DNA from: Microbacterium aoyamense
GTDB taxonomy: Bacteria > Actinomycetota > Actinomycetes > Actinomycetales > Microbacteriaceae
Direction of reading: 5' to 3'
DNA length: 64,000 nucleotides
Assembly (NCBI RefSeq): GCF_023155855.1
Contig: NZ_JAKNUT010000001.1
Coordinates: forward strand, 496,001 to 560,000
Part shown: piece by piece, positions 1 to 8,714 of the stretch
How the letters are laid out: each line of letters opens with the position of its first letter
Numbering within the stretch: position 1 is the first letter of the stretch
Translations under genes and position numbers: made by a program
The notes under the pieces: generated by a model
The model's database searches: none
The model's input: the letters and a program-made list of their open reading frames with translations, nothing else
What the model was told of the DNA's origin: nothing

Positions 1-833
1 AGGAAGAAGCGATCCACGGGGAAGATCCCGACGCATGCGAGCAGCACGCCCAACAGGATGAAGACCGATCGCACGATCCACAGGCGACGCCGATCGGCCA
101 CCGTGACGGACGGAAGAGATGCCGTGCCGAAGCGCGCGATGGTCGTGATGATGACACCCGACACGATGAGCGTGAGGTTGAACGTCAGTGACGAGATGTC
201 GTGCGTGATACCGAGCGCCGAGAGGTTCATCTGCCACCAGAGCGGGTCGCTCGAGCTGAGCATGGCGCTCATCACGCCCACGACGAGGAAGACCGCGAGG
301 ACGAGTGACAGGTGCTTGGGCGACAGGGCGAGCGCCGAGAGGTACGAGGCGTAGGCGGTGAGCGCCGTGGCGGCACCGGCGAGCACGACGGCGGGGGACG
401 TGTAGAGCGTCGCGCCCAGGAAGGCGTCCTCCATGACGGTCGCGACGCCGATCCAGCCGAGCAGGGCGATCGCCGCGTGCGCGATCGACAGCGCGATGAG
501 ATCGAACCACAGGTAGCGGGAGCGTGTGCGCCCCGCGATCCCGCCGATGTGCAAGCGGGATGCCACGAGCCGGCCGACGCCGAAGGAGACCGCTGCACTC
601 GCCGCGGCGGCGATTGCGACGAACGTGCCGATGGAACCGGCGCCGGCGATCGGCAGCGCACGTCCCCAGAAGACGACGACGGCGACGACTGCCGCCGCGA
701 CGAACACGACGGCACCGAGGACGATCGCGGCGGATTCGTCGTCGAGCGGCTTGGGTGTGCGCTCGGTCATGTCGATGCGCTCCACGGACTCTGACGTGCT
801 GACCGGCGAGACGGCACGAGCGGAGCCGCTCAC
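1..833 (-). CDS. DUF998-like multi-pass membrane protein, 3' end outside window
   Basis: The reading frame stays open to the left window edge, so about 277 residues of the N-terminal part are visible. It has at least six hydrophobic segments and the stretch SSSDPLWWQMNLSALG followed by HDISSLTFNLTLI, a pattern I associate with DUF998/Frag1-like membrane proteins. The GTG start at 833 overlaps the TGA of the upstream YrhK-like gene (GTGA), so the two are translationally coupled. An in-frame ATG at 770 is an alternative start. It is the last visible gene of the GAD locus. Function is unknown. The family call rests on motif recall only. Confidence 0.6.
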   Translation of the reverse strand, partial: MSGSARAVSPVSTSESVERIDMTERTPKPLDDESAAIVLGAVVFVAAAVVAVVVFWGRALPIAGAGSIGTFVAIAAAASAAVSFGVGRLVASRLHIGGIAGRTRSRYLWFDLIALSIAHAAIALLGWIGVATVMEDAFLGATLYTSPAVVLAGAATALTAYASYLSALALSPKHLSLVLAVFLVVGVMSAMLSSSDPLWWQMNLSALGITHDISSLTFNLTLIVSGVIITTIARFGTASLPSVTVADRRRLWIVRSVFILLGVLLACVGIFPVDRFF

Positions 834-1540
834 TGGATGACCGGCGAGTACTCGCCACCGACCGCGCCACGATGACGGCGCGCTGGACGGCCCCACTGCG
901 GCAGGACGATGAGAGAGGCGACGAGGAAGCACAGGGCGCCGATGAAGGTCCCGTTGTTCGCGAGGCTGCCGTCGAACGAGTCTCCACTGGGCAGGATGTA
1001 GGCACCGATCGCCGAGAAGGCGAACGCGACGCAGCCGACGAAGTTGATGAGCACCGACCACCATGCGCGTTTGCCGAGGTCCCAGAGCTTGGCACTGTGC
1101 GAATAGGCGACGAAAGCGAGGAGTCCGCTCGCGAGGAACGCGACGGAGCCTCCGGCATCCGGATTCCACACGTAATGCTCCTGCGCCGAGATGCTCTTGG
1201 CGGTCAGGGCGGCGGTCGTCGAGATGTTGAACATGATCGTGCCGAACGACTGGGTGGCCGCGGCGAGCCACTCGGCTCGCACCATGCGGCCGGGCGCGTA
1301 GTGGACCGGCACCGAGACGGCACCGCTCAGGAAGAGCTGCATGAGCCCCGCCGTCGTGAAGAACCACGCGCCGATGAAGCAGAGGAGGTTCGCGGTGCTC
1401 GAGCCCATCGCCTCGCTGAGTCCTGGAGTCGATGCGAGCGCGAAGAAGGCGGAGCCGATCATGAATCCCCAGCACTGCTTCGTGACGGTGGGAATGAAGA
1501 AGCGGCGTGGCCGGGCGTGCTCCGCTGTCGTTGTCGTCAT
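830..1540 (-). CDS. YrhK-like integral membrane protein
   Basis: 236 residues with about six membrane segments. Two halves look alike: each has a Gly-rich W/F..GS/FIGA segment (residues 18-70 and 150-205), as in YrhK-domain proteins. An upstream in-frame ATG at 1552 gives four more residues, but the ATG at 1540 has GGAG six bases before it while 1552 has no good site, so I prefer 1540. It lies 78 bases after glutamate decarboxylase and shares an overlap with the next membrane gene, which suggests the operon includes it. No enzymatic residues are visible. A role in the GAD function is inferred from position only. Confidence 0.55.
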   Translation of the reverse strand: MTTTTAEHARPRRFFIPTVTKQCWGFMIGSAFFALASTPGLSEAMGSSTANLLCFIGAWFFTTAGLMQLFLSGAVSVPVHYAPGRMVRAEWLAAATQSFGTIMFNISTTAALTAKSISAQEHYVWNPDAGGSVAFLASGLLAFVAYSHSAKLWDLGKRAWWSVLINFVGCVAFAFSAIGAYILPSGDSFDGSLANNGTFIGALCFLVASLIVLPQWGRPARRHRGAVGGEYSPVIQ

Positions 1541-1575
1541 GTCGGTCTCCATTCCGGATGCCGGACTCGATGCGC

Positions 1576-1605
1576 AGGGGAGGGCGCCCGCGGACGCCCT
1601 CCCCT
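1576..1605 (-). terminator. Stem-loop after glutamate decarboxylase
   Basis: Perfect 11-bp stem (AGGGGAGGGCG with its complement) and an 8-base loop, starting 14 bases past the GAD stop and ending about 36 bases before the YrhK-like start. There is no T-run, so it could be an attenuator or an mRNA 3'-end stabiliser within the operon rather than a full terminator. Confidence 0.55.
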
Positions 1606-1618
1606 TCGCGTCATCGAG

Positions 1619-3031
1619 TCAGTGGTGGAAGTGCGATCCGCTCGCAGCCGTGTCGGGCAAGGGCACATCGAGCGCGTCGAGGAACGCCACCTCGCCCTTG
1701 ATGTCGGACAGAAGCGCCGACGCGAGGTCGCGGCTCAGGCCGACCTTCACGACGATGCGCTGCAGCACGACATCCGCCATGTCATCGGCCATGGGGTAGG
1801 CCGGTACGAGCCAGCCCTTCATGCGCAGACGGTCGGCGAGGTCGTAGAGGCTCCACTTGTCGGTGTAGCCGTCCTTGAGCACCCATGCGAACACGGGGAT
1901 CGTGTCGCCCCTGCTCACGAGGTCGAACGGCCCGATCTTCTCGATCTCGCTCGAGAGGTAGGTCGCCACGTCGATCGAGTTCTGCTGCACCTCGCGGTAG
2001 CCCTCGAAGCCGAGACGGAGGAACTGGTAGTACTGCAGCAGTACCTGAGAGCCCGGGCGCGAGAAGTTGAGGGCCAGGGTCGGCATGTCGCCGCCCAGGT
2101 AGCTCACGTGGAAGATCATGCTCTCGGGCAGCACAGCGGTGTTGCGCCACACGACCCATCCGACACCCGGGTAGACCAGGCCGTACTTGTGGCCCGACGT
2201 CGAGATCGAGTTCACGCGCGGCAGCTGGAAGTCCCACACCAGATCGGGCTGGCAGAACGGGGCGACCATGGCACCGGATGCCCCGTCGATGTGGATCTTG
2301 ACGTCGAGGCCCGTCTTCTCCTGGATCTCGTCGAGCTTCTTCGAGATCGCGATCGCGTCGTCGTACAGGCCTGTGAAGGTCTGGCCCAGGATCGACACGA
2401 CGCCGATCGTGTTCTCGTCGACGTAGTCCTCGAGGTTGTAGCCGTCGAGGATGATGTGGTCCGGCGTGACCGGCACGTACCGCGGCTCGACGTCCCAGTA
2501 GTTGCAGAACTTCTCCCACACGACCTGCACGGCCGCCGACATGATGAGGTTGGGCTTGTCGATCGGCTTGCCCTCGGCCTTCCGCTTCTCCTGCCAGAGG
2601 CGCTTGAGCGCGAGACCGCCGAGCATGCACGCCTCCGACGAGCCGATCGTCGAGGTGCCGACCGTGTCGCTCGCGTCGGGCACGTGCCACAGGTTCGCCA
2701 GGATGCGCCAGCAGCGATCCTCGATCGCGGCAGTCGCCGGATACTCGTCCTTGTCGATCATGTTCTTGTCGGCGGACTCGAGGTAAAGCTTCTTCGCCTC
2801 GTCATCCATCCACGTCGAGACGAACGTCGCGAGATTGAGGCGCGAGTTGCCGTCGAGGATCGACTCGTCGTGCACGATCTGGTAGGCCGTCTCAGGCAGG
2901 CTCGGGCCGGCGGGCAGCGTGAACTTGTCGAACTCGGTCGCCTCGCCCGGGCGGACGAAGACGGGGTTGATGCTGAGCGTCGAGTCGACGTTCGTCGACT
3001 GGCGGGCCTTGGAGGTGTTTGCAGTGGTCAC
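1619..3031 (-). CDS. gadB: Glutamate decarboxylase (PLP-dependent)
   Basis: 470 residues, the length of bacterial GadA/GadB (466). It converts L-glutamate to GABA and CO2, consuming a proton. PLP-binding features are visible: the Schiff-base lysine in SGHKYG (Lys282), the Asp of IHIDGASG (Asp249), and the early motif TIGSSEACMLGGLA. The protein ends in SHFHH. In E. coli GadB a histidine near the C-terminus closes the active site at neutral pH, so the C-terminal histidines may do likewise, which is inference. The GTG start is preceded by GGAG. No GadC-type glutamate/GABA antiporter is seen nearby; the neighbours are a YhgE/ATPase pair, an amidohydrolase and two membrane proteins. Confidence 0.93.
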   Translation of the reverse strand: MTTANTSKARQSTNVDSTLSINPVFVRPGEATEFDKFTLPAGPSLPETAYQIVHDESILDGNSRLNLATFVSTWMDDEAKKLYLESADKNMIDKDEYPATAAIEDRCWRILANLWHVPDASDTVGTSTIGSSEACMLGGLALKRLWQEKRKAEGKPIDKPNLIMSAAVQVVWEKFCNYWDVEPRYVPVTPDHIILDGYNLEDYVDENTIGVVSILGQTFTGLYDDAIAISKKLDEIQEKTGLDVKIHIDGASGAMVAPFCQPDLVWDFQLPRVNSISTSGHKYGLVYPGVGWVVWRNTAVLPESMIFHVSYLGGDMPTLALNFSRPGSQVLLQYYQFLRLGFEGYREVQQNSIDVATYLSSEIEKIGPFDLVSRGDTIPVFAWVLKDGYTDKWSLYDLADRLRMKGWLVPAYPMADDMADVVLQRIVVKVGLSRDLASALLSDIKGEVAFLDALDVPLPDTAASGSHFHH

Positions 3032-3098
3032 TTTCGCTCCCTGGATTCGTTTTGCTTCGAGTGGATGACTGGTGTCGAGCGGGCCTGGATGACGCCTC

Positions 3099-5054
3099 CT
3101 AGACCTCGACCGGCGGGTAGAGGCGGTCCATGTTGTACTGGCGGTTCCGTCGGGCGGCCCACGTCGAGATGGCGAGGAAGACGACCGTGAGGAGCGCGAT
3201 CGTGCCGATCGCGACCCAGAGCCGGTAGTCCGCGCCGCCCAGGATCATGAACCTCAGACCCGTCACCGTCGCCGTCATGGGATCGATCCAGTGGATGTAC
3301 TGGAACGGCAGCGTCGTGACGGCGACGGGATACACGCCGCCCGCCGAGGTGAGCTGCACCATGAGGAACGCGAGAGTCAGCACACGGCCGACGGCCGGGC
3401 CGAGCACGGCGTTGAACATCTGGATCATCGCCATGAACATGGCGACCATGAGCAGCATGAACCCGAACGTGCCTGCGGGATTGGCGTACTCCATCCCGAG
3501 CCCGAACCGCACGACGAGGTACAGGATCGTCGCCTGCAGGAACCCGATCGCGAGCGTCGGAGCGTACGAGGCGAGCACGACGCGGAACGAACCGAGGCCC
3601 TGAGCGAGCGGTCGCGCCTGCAGCGGGTTGAACAGCATCCACGCGATGATGCCGCCGACGAACAGTGCGAGTCCGAAGAAGAAGGGTGCGAAGCCGTACG
3701 CGAAGGTCTTGGCCTCGTTGTGGGTGACCTCCTTCATCACGACGGGGTCGGCGAGCGTCTTGATGAAGCTCGACTGCTGTGCGTTGTCCCAGGTCGGGAT
3801 GAGCTTCATGCCCGCTTCGACACCGTCCGCCAGTTCGTTCGTGCCGGCGACGAGCAGCGGCGTGTTCGCGGCGAGCTCGGTAGCTCCGTCGCTGAGCTGC
3901 ACGAGACCGCTCGAGAGCTGGTCCGCGCCGCTGCGCAGCTGGTCCGCTGTCGCGGTGACCGTATTGAGGGTGTTGTTGATCCCACCCGTCTCGATCGAGC
4001 GGAGCACGACGTTGATCCGGCTGCCCGGATTGTTGAACTCCGCTGCGAGCGTGTCGACATCCGTCTTGAGTCGATCGAACGCCACGGCGACGTCCTGGCT
4101 CACCGCACTCTGCTCGATCGAGCGCTGCACGCCCTCGAGCCGTGCCGCGATCTCTTGCAGGTCGGGTTCTCCCGTCGCGTTGAGATCGTCGATGATCGCC
4201 TGCAGTTCGGCGTGGGCCCGTGCGTTCGCCGCGGAGATCTCGTCGAGCGCGTTCGCGAGCGCGTTGGTGCTCGCGTCGATGGATGCCACGATGCCGCGCA
4301 GCTCGTCGCTCGTGAGTCCACTGGTGGACGCCGCACGCTCGACCTGCGCGACGGCTCCGTCGACGGCGCCGACGAGCTCGTCGATCGCGGCGTCCAGCGT
4401 CGCCGCCCCGTTCTTGGCGGTCACGAGATTCGTGGCGAGCTCAGCGGCACCCGCATCCAGCTCCTCCATGCCGGCGTTGAGCTCTTCCACGCCCGCGGCC
4501 GCCTGCTTGAGCTTGGGGAGCTCCGCCTTGATGCCGGTCGCGACGGCCTCGAAGACCTGCTCGCCGACCTGGGCGGTGACCTCGTTGATGATCTCGGCCG
4601 CGGCATCCTGTCCGATGACGGTCGACAGGTAGTTGTTGGCGTCGTTGTACGTGAAGATGAGCTGCGCCTGCTGCGGGTCTCCGGCGGCGGCCGACACGAT
4701 CGACTCGCTGAAGTCCTTCGGGATCGTGACGGTGAAGGCGTAGTGCCCGTGCTCGAGGCCCGAGACGCCCTCCTCTTCGCCGACGACATGGATGTCGAGC
4801 TGCTTCGAGTCGACGATGCCCTGGGTCACCTGCGTCCCCGCGTCGAGCTGCTCGCCCTGCGACTCGGCGCCCTCGTCGAGGTTGACGATCGCGACCGGCA
4901 GGTCGTCGACGTTGCCGAACGGGTTCCAGAACGCCCAGAGGTACAGCGCCCCGTAGAGCAGGGGCATGAGGATGATGACCGCGACCGCGAGGCGCGGCAT
5001 CCGTCCCCTGTAGTAGCGCTTGAAGTCACTGCCGGGTGAGAATGCGGCGATCAT
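3099..5054 (-). CDS. YhgE/Pip-domain ABC-2 type membrane protein
   Basis: 651 residues. It has one N-terminal membrane segment (about residues 20-45), a long extracytoplasmic region rich in Ala/Glu/Asp heptads with repeated LNAG/LDAG/LSSG/LSDG elements (coiled-coil, residues 190-420), then five C-terminal membrane segments of the ABC-2 permease kind. This is the architecture of the Lactococcus phage infection protein and YhgE. The start ATG at 5054 overlaps the TGA of the ATPase-like gene (ATGA). A longer upstream frame exists but runs through the ATPase coding region and is a shadow. It probably moves or senses a substrate across the membrane with the ATPase-like partner. The substrate is unknown. 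Confidence 0.85.
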   Translation of the reverse strand: MIAAFSPGSDFKRYYRGRMPRLAVAVIILMPLLYGALYLWAFWNPFGNVDDLPVAIVNLDEGAESQGEQLDAGTQVTQGIVDSKQLDIHVVGEEEGVSGLEHGHYAFTVTIPKDFSESIVSAAAGDPQQAQLIFTYNDANNYLSTVIGQDAAAEIINEVTAQVGEQVFEAVATGIKAELPKLKQAAAGVEELNAGMEELDAGAAELATNLVTAKNGAATLDAAIDELVGAVDGAVAQVERAASTSGLTSDELRGIVASIDASTNALANALDEISAANARAHAELQAIIDDLNATGEPDLQEIAARLEGVQRSIEQSAVSQDVAVAFDRLKTDVDTLAAEFNNPGSRINVVLRSIETGGINNTLNTVTATADQLRSGADQLSSGLVQLSDGATELAANTPLLVAGTNELADGVEAGMKLIPTWDNAQQSSFIKTLADPVVMKEVTHNEAKTFAYGFAPFFFGLALFVGGIIAWMLFNPLQARPLAQGLGSFRVVLASYAPTLAIGFLQATILYLVVRFGLGMEYANPAGTFGFMLLMVAMFMAMIQMFNAVLGPAVGRVLTLAFLMVQLTSAGGVYPVAVTTLPFQYIHWIDPMTATVTGLRFMILGGADYRLWVAIGTIALLTVVFLAISTWAARRNRQYNMDRLYPPVEV

Positions 5055-5821
5055 CGTCCGAATGCCTCTCGTTCGAGGACCGCGAACTCGTGGTCGGTCA
5101 GGTTGGGGACGTCGATGACGTCGGTGATCCCGTCGCAGGCCGCGACGCCGTTGACGTCCGCCGTGATGACGGTCTGCTCGCGCCCGAGGGCGATGAGACG
5201 CTCGAGCAGCCGGTGCGAGCTCTCGATGCTCGAGAGGGTGTCGACGCCGCCGACGACGAGGAGCGGAGGCTTGCGGATGTTGGCGACGGCGATGCGGAAC
5301 ATGGCCGCCGTGAACTCCGGCAGCTCTTCGACCATCGCGTCCATCGTCGGCAGCGAGTAGTCGCCGAAGACGGGCCGGCAGATGCGCTCGAGATCCTCTT
5401 GCGTGGACTGCGGCACCCACTGGTACCACTTGGCCGCCCAGCGCACCTGCTCGGTCACGATGTCGTGCACACGGATCGTCTGCTCGATGCCGTCGACCTC
5501 GTCGATCTTCGCGATCGTGGCACGGTCGAACAGATGGTGCGCGTCGTCGACCCGGCCGAACGCCTCGAGCCGCCCGGTCGTCCGCTTCATCCGCCCGGCG
5601 AGGGTCAGCAGCAGCGCCTGGCGTCCTCGGCCGCCGGCGCCGACGAGCACTGTCACGCCGCCCGAGCGGACGGTGAGGTCGACGGGGCCGTAGATGTGGC
5701 CCCACGACGCGTCGACCCCGATGCCGGAAGCCTTGATCAGCGTCTCGCCGAACGCGGGCGGGCGACCGCCTCGCGTCTCGATGCCACCCTCGGTGGCTGT
5801 TCCTTCCGTCGGCAGTGCCAC
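5051..5821 (-). CDS. ABC-type ATPase-like protein with degenerate nucleotide-binding motifs
   Basis: 256 residues in an ABC ATPase layout, but the catalytic motifs are eroded. The Walker A position reads GAGGRGRQ (residues 61-68), with Arg for Lys and Gln for Ser/Thr. The signature position reads LPEFT (167-171) instead of LSGGQ. Walker B reads LLVVGGVD (187-194) and lacks the usual DE pair. It sits directly upstream of the YhgE/Pip membrane protein with an ATGA overlap, so the two probably form one complex. It may bind nucleotide weakly or not at all and act as a regulatory or structural subunit. Whether the degeneracy is general in actinobacterial YhgE partners I cannot tell from one sequence. 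Confidence 0.7.
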   Translation of the reverse strand: MALPTEGTATEGGIETRGGRPPAFGETLIKASGIGVDASWGHIYGPVDLTVRSGGVTVLVGAGGRGRQALLLTLAGRMKRTTGRLEAFGRVDDAHHLFDRATIAKIDEVDGIEQTIRVHDIVTEQVRWAAKWYQWVPQSTQEDLERICRPVFGDYSLPTMDAMVEELPEFTAAMFRIAVANIRKPPLLVVGGVDTLSSIESSHRLLERLIALGREQTVITADVNGVAACDGITDVIDVPNLTDHEFAVLEREAFGR

Positions 5822-5873
5822 GGCTCTCCCCCTTCACTCGTCCTGCATCGCGGCGATGTCACCGCAGCGATCT

Positions 5874-7154
5874 TCAGAGCGTGTTCTTGACGATCTGGCC
5901 GTTCTTCACGATGAGCTGGAAGTTCGCGTCCGGGTCGGCGATGAGCGAGATGTCCTTGATAGGGTCGCCGTCGACGAGGATCATGTCCGCCCACGCACCC
6001 TCGGCGATCACACCGAGCTTGCCGCCGCGGTAGGTGTTGCGCTCGCCCGCGAGCTCGAACAGCGAAGCGTTGCCGGACGTGAGCATCTTGAGCGCTTCGA
6101 CGTTCGTGTAGAACTCGCCCAGGCGCGCGGCCATGACGCTCTGCCGCGGAGCCGACTGCGGCTCGAGAAGCAGGTCGGTACCCCACGCGGTCTTCACGCC
6201 GTACTTCTTCGCCCAGGCGTACACCTGGTCGGTGCCGTGGCAGATCTCGGCGTTCTTGCCGGCACGCACGGGGTCGGGATAGTGATGGTCGTCCTCGGCG
6301 AACGGCTGCATCGACAGCCAGATCTGGTTGTCGGCGATGAGGTGGATCGTCGCCTCGTCGGCGAGATGGCCGTGCTCGATGGACTTGACACCCGCGTCGA
6401 TCGCCCGGGCGATGCCGGCCGGCGTATAGACGTGGGTCGCGACGTACGTCCCGTAGTCCGTGGCGGCCTGCACGGCGGCTTTGATCTCGTCGCTCGTGTA
6501 CTGGAGGGTGTTGAGGGGGTCGTACATGGATGCCGCTCCCCCGCCGAGCGTCAGCTTGATCTGACTCGCCCCCATCCGCAGCTGCTCACGCACCGCGGCG
6601 AGCACGCGTGGCACTCCGTCGGCGATGCGCGTGAAGTGGATGTCCTCGGTGCGGCTGGGCTTGCCGCCGAACTCCTCGGGCACGTCGTAGACGAAGGCGA
6701 AGTCCGCGTGACCGGATGTCTGCGAGATCATCGCCTGGCTCGGGAAGATGCGCGGCCCCTCGAAGACTCCGCGGTCGATGAGACCCTTCACGGGCGCCGT
6801 GTCGCCGCCCATGTCGCGCACCGTCGTGAAGCCGCGAAGCAGCATGCGCTTGGCCTCGGCGATCGTGTTGCCGTACAGCGACCCGGTCGGCCCCTGGAGG
6901 AAGTCGACCATGCTGTTCGCATTGCCCATGAGGTGGACGTGGGCGTCGCTGAGGCCCGGCATGAGGAACTTGCCCTTGCCGTCGATCTCTACGACGCCGT
7001 CCGACGCATCGCCGGCGACCGGCGACGTCGAGACCGCGACGACGTGGCTGCCCTCGGTGAGGACGTCGACGTTGTCCTGCGGCTGATCGGCGACGCCGTC
7101 GAAGAGTCGGACGTTGCGGATGATCATTCTCTGGGTCGCATTGTTCCCGGTCAT
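5874..7154 (-). CDS. Amidohydrolase-family metal-dependent hydrolase
   Basis: 426 residues of the imidazolonepropionase/prolidase-like amidohydrolase group. All metal-site elements are present: HVH (His72, His74), the lysine for carboxylation in SQIKLTLGGG (Lys200), His241 and His261, and the catalytic Asp in AWGTDLL (Asp327). It has N- and C-terminal beta-sandwich strands typical of the superfamily and no signal peptide. It is the promoter-proximal gene of the GAD locus, 52 bases before the ATPase-like gene. The substrate is unknown; a cyclic amide, N-acyl or dipeptide substrate that yields glutamate would fit the context, but that is a guess. An alternative start is Met10 (7127). Confidence 0.85.
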   Translation of the reverse strand: MTGNNATQRMIIRNVRLFDGVADQPQDNVDVLTEGSHVVAVSTSPVAGDASDGVVEIDGKGKFLMPGLSDAHVHLMGNANSMVDFLQGPTGSLYGNTIAEAKRMLLRGFTTVRDMGGDTAPVKGLIDRGVFEGPRIFPSQAMISQTSGHADFAFVYDVPEEFGGKPSRTEDIHFTRIADGVPRVLAAVREQLRMGASQIKLTLGGGAASMYDPLNTLQYTSDEIKAAVQAATDYGTYVATHVYTPAGIARAIDAGVKSIEHGHLADEATIHLIADNQIWLSMQPFAEDDHHYPDPVRAGKNAEICHGTDQVYAWAKKYGVKTAWGTDLLLEPQSAPRQSVMAARLGEFYTNVEALKMLTSGNASLFELAGERNTYRGGKLGVIAEGAWADMILVDGDPIKDISLIADPDANFQLIVKNGQIVKNTL

Positions 7155-7363
7155 GGCCGTGACGCTACGGCCCGCAATGGTGCCCAGGAGCTCGAGTCAT
7201 CCGGATTTCGCCCGAGCCGTCATCACCCCGTTGATCTGGCCTTTCATCACCGTTTCACCCGCGTCTCACCCACTCGTGACGGCTCCGGAAATGTGGGTAC
7301 AGTCCCGTTTCGACAGTCCGGGATGCGCGACGCGCACGCCCGTCGAAGCGAAGGAGGACTGCC

Positions 7364-7618
7364 GTGAGCACGAAGGAACCCGTCTCGTCAGAGCCCGAAA
7401 CCACCAAGCGCGGAGGACCGAGCGGCAAGGCGATCGCCGCGATCCTGATCTCCATCGCCGCGCTGACATTCGTCTTCTCCAACGTGGGGCCGGCCACTCT
7501 GCGGTTCCTGTTCCTGCAATTCACGATGCCCGCGTGGGGGTGGTTCCTCGCGGTGCTCATCGCCGGCGTCGTGATCGGCTCGCTCTTCCCGTGGTTCCGC
7601 CCGAAGAAGAAGAACTAA
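7364..7618 (+). CDS. LapA/DUF1049-like small membrane protein
   Basis: 84 residues: a charged N-terminus, two membrane helices (about 23-43 and 53-74), and a basic C-terminal tail FRPKKKN. This is the arrangement of lipopolysaccharide-assembly protein A domain (DUF1049) proteins, which are common in actinobacteria without LPS. The GTG start has an excellent ribosome binding site, AAGGAGG, six bases upstream. It is divergent from the amidohydrolase, and the 209-base gap between them probably holds both promoters. Its role in Gram-positives is unknown. Confidence 0.75.
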   Translation: MSTKEPVSSEPETTKRGGPSGKAIAAILISIAALTFVFSNVGPATLRFLFLQFTMPAWGWFLAVLIAGVVIGSLFPWFRPKKKN

Positions 7619-7673
7619 ACCATATGCCGTGACGGGCATGGAAGTGCTCCGTCGCCGAAGGGGAGTGGAATCG

Positions 7674-8681
7674 ATGTGTACGAGAGTCGTCTGGACGGAT
7701 GCCGGTGGTTCGGTCATCGTCGGGCGGAACATGGACTATCACCGCGAGCTCGCGACCAATCTGTGGCTTCTGCCGCGGGGCGTGCGCCGGGACGACGGCG
7801 TCCACGGCGAGCTCACGTGGACATCCCGCTTCGGCAGCGTCGTGGCGACGGCGTTCGACATGATCTCCGTCGACGGGCTCAATGAGGCCGGGCTCGCCGG
7901 TCACGTGCTGTGGCTCGCGGAGTCGGACTACGGGGAGCTCGATCCGGCGCGACCCGCGCTGAGCCAGGCGGTGTGGCTGCAGTACTTCTTGGACACGTTC
8001 GCGACCGTCGCCGACGCGGTCGCCTGGATCGAAGCGAACGACGTCCAGGTCGCCCAGATGGTCGATCCGGCGAGTGGCGAGGTCCCCGCGATCCACCTCG
8101 CCCTCGATGACGCGACGGGCGACTCGGCGATCATCGAGTACATCGGAGGCGCGCTCGAAGTGCACCATGGGCGTGACTACCGCGTCATGACGAACTCACC
8201 CACCTACCACGAGCAGCTCGCCCTCCTCGCCGAGATCGACGGCTTCGGCGGAGACCGGCCACTCCCCGGCACGACCCTCGCAACCGACCGGTTCGCGCGC
8301 GCCGCCTATTACGTGGGGCGTCTTCCGCAGCCGCGCTCGCAGGTCGAGGCGATCGCGTCGATGTTCAGCGTCATCCGCAATGCCGCGCAACCGTTCCGGT
8401 TGCCGGACCCGGGCCGGCCCGACGCCTCGCAGACCATCTGGCAGGTCGTAGCCGACCTCACGACGAAGCGCTACGTGTTCGAGTCGACCACGCGACCGAA
8501 CATCGTCTGGGTCGATCTGGAAGACCTCGACTTCACCGTCGGCGCTCCCCAACTCGTCCTCGACCTCGGCAGCCACCTCGCCGTGCAGGGCGGGGTCGCC
8601 GGGAACGTCGGCGACAGATTCGAGCGGCGTGCCGACCTGCGGTTCTTGACGCTCGCCGACCTCGCGCACGCCGAGAGCTGA
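7674..8681 (+). CDS. Linear amide C-N hydrolase (choloylglycine hydrolase family, Cys-Ntn)
   Basis: 335 residues starting MCTRVV. The N-terminal nucleophile is Cys2 after Met removal. Arg18 and Asp21 in GRNMDY match the numbering of bile salt hydrolase/penicillin V acylase active sites, and Asn174 in VMTNSPTYHEQ also matches. GGGAG precedes the ATG, and the frame upstream (to 7629) would bury the nucleophile, so it is rejected. The family cleaves amides such as conjugated bile salts, penicillin V, N-acyl-homoserine lactones and N-acylethanolamines; the substrate here is open. It lies 33 bases before a LuxR-type regulator and may be co-transcribed with it. There is no signal peptide. Confidence 0.88.
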   Translation: MCTRVVWTDAGGSVIVGRNMDYHRELATNLWLLPRGVRRDDGVHGELTWTSRFGSVVATAFDMISVDGLNEAGLAGHVLWLAESDYGELDPARPALSQAVWLQYFLDTFATVADAVAWIEANDVQVAQMVDPASGEVPAIHLALDDATGDSAIIEYIGGALEVHHGRDYRVMTNSPTYHEQLALLAEIDGFGGDRPLPGTTLATDRFARAAYYVGRLPQPRSQVEAIASMFSVIRNAAQPFRLPDPGRPDASQTIWQVVADLTTKRYVFESTTRPNIVWVDLEDLDFTVGAPQLVLDLGSHLAVQGGVAGNVGDRFERRADLRFLTLADLAHAES

Positions 8682-8714
8682 CTGCGCCGCGACCGCGGGC
8701 CGAAGGGCGACGAT

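Noticed and set aside
872..3190. 772-residue open frame on the plus strand
   Set aside because: It is the antisense of GAD and the YrhK-like gene. The protein is Arg/Glu/His-rich low-complexity, typical of high-GC shadow frames, and has no ribosome binding site.
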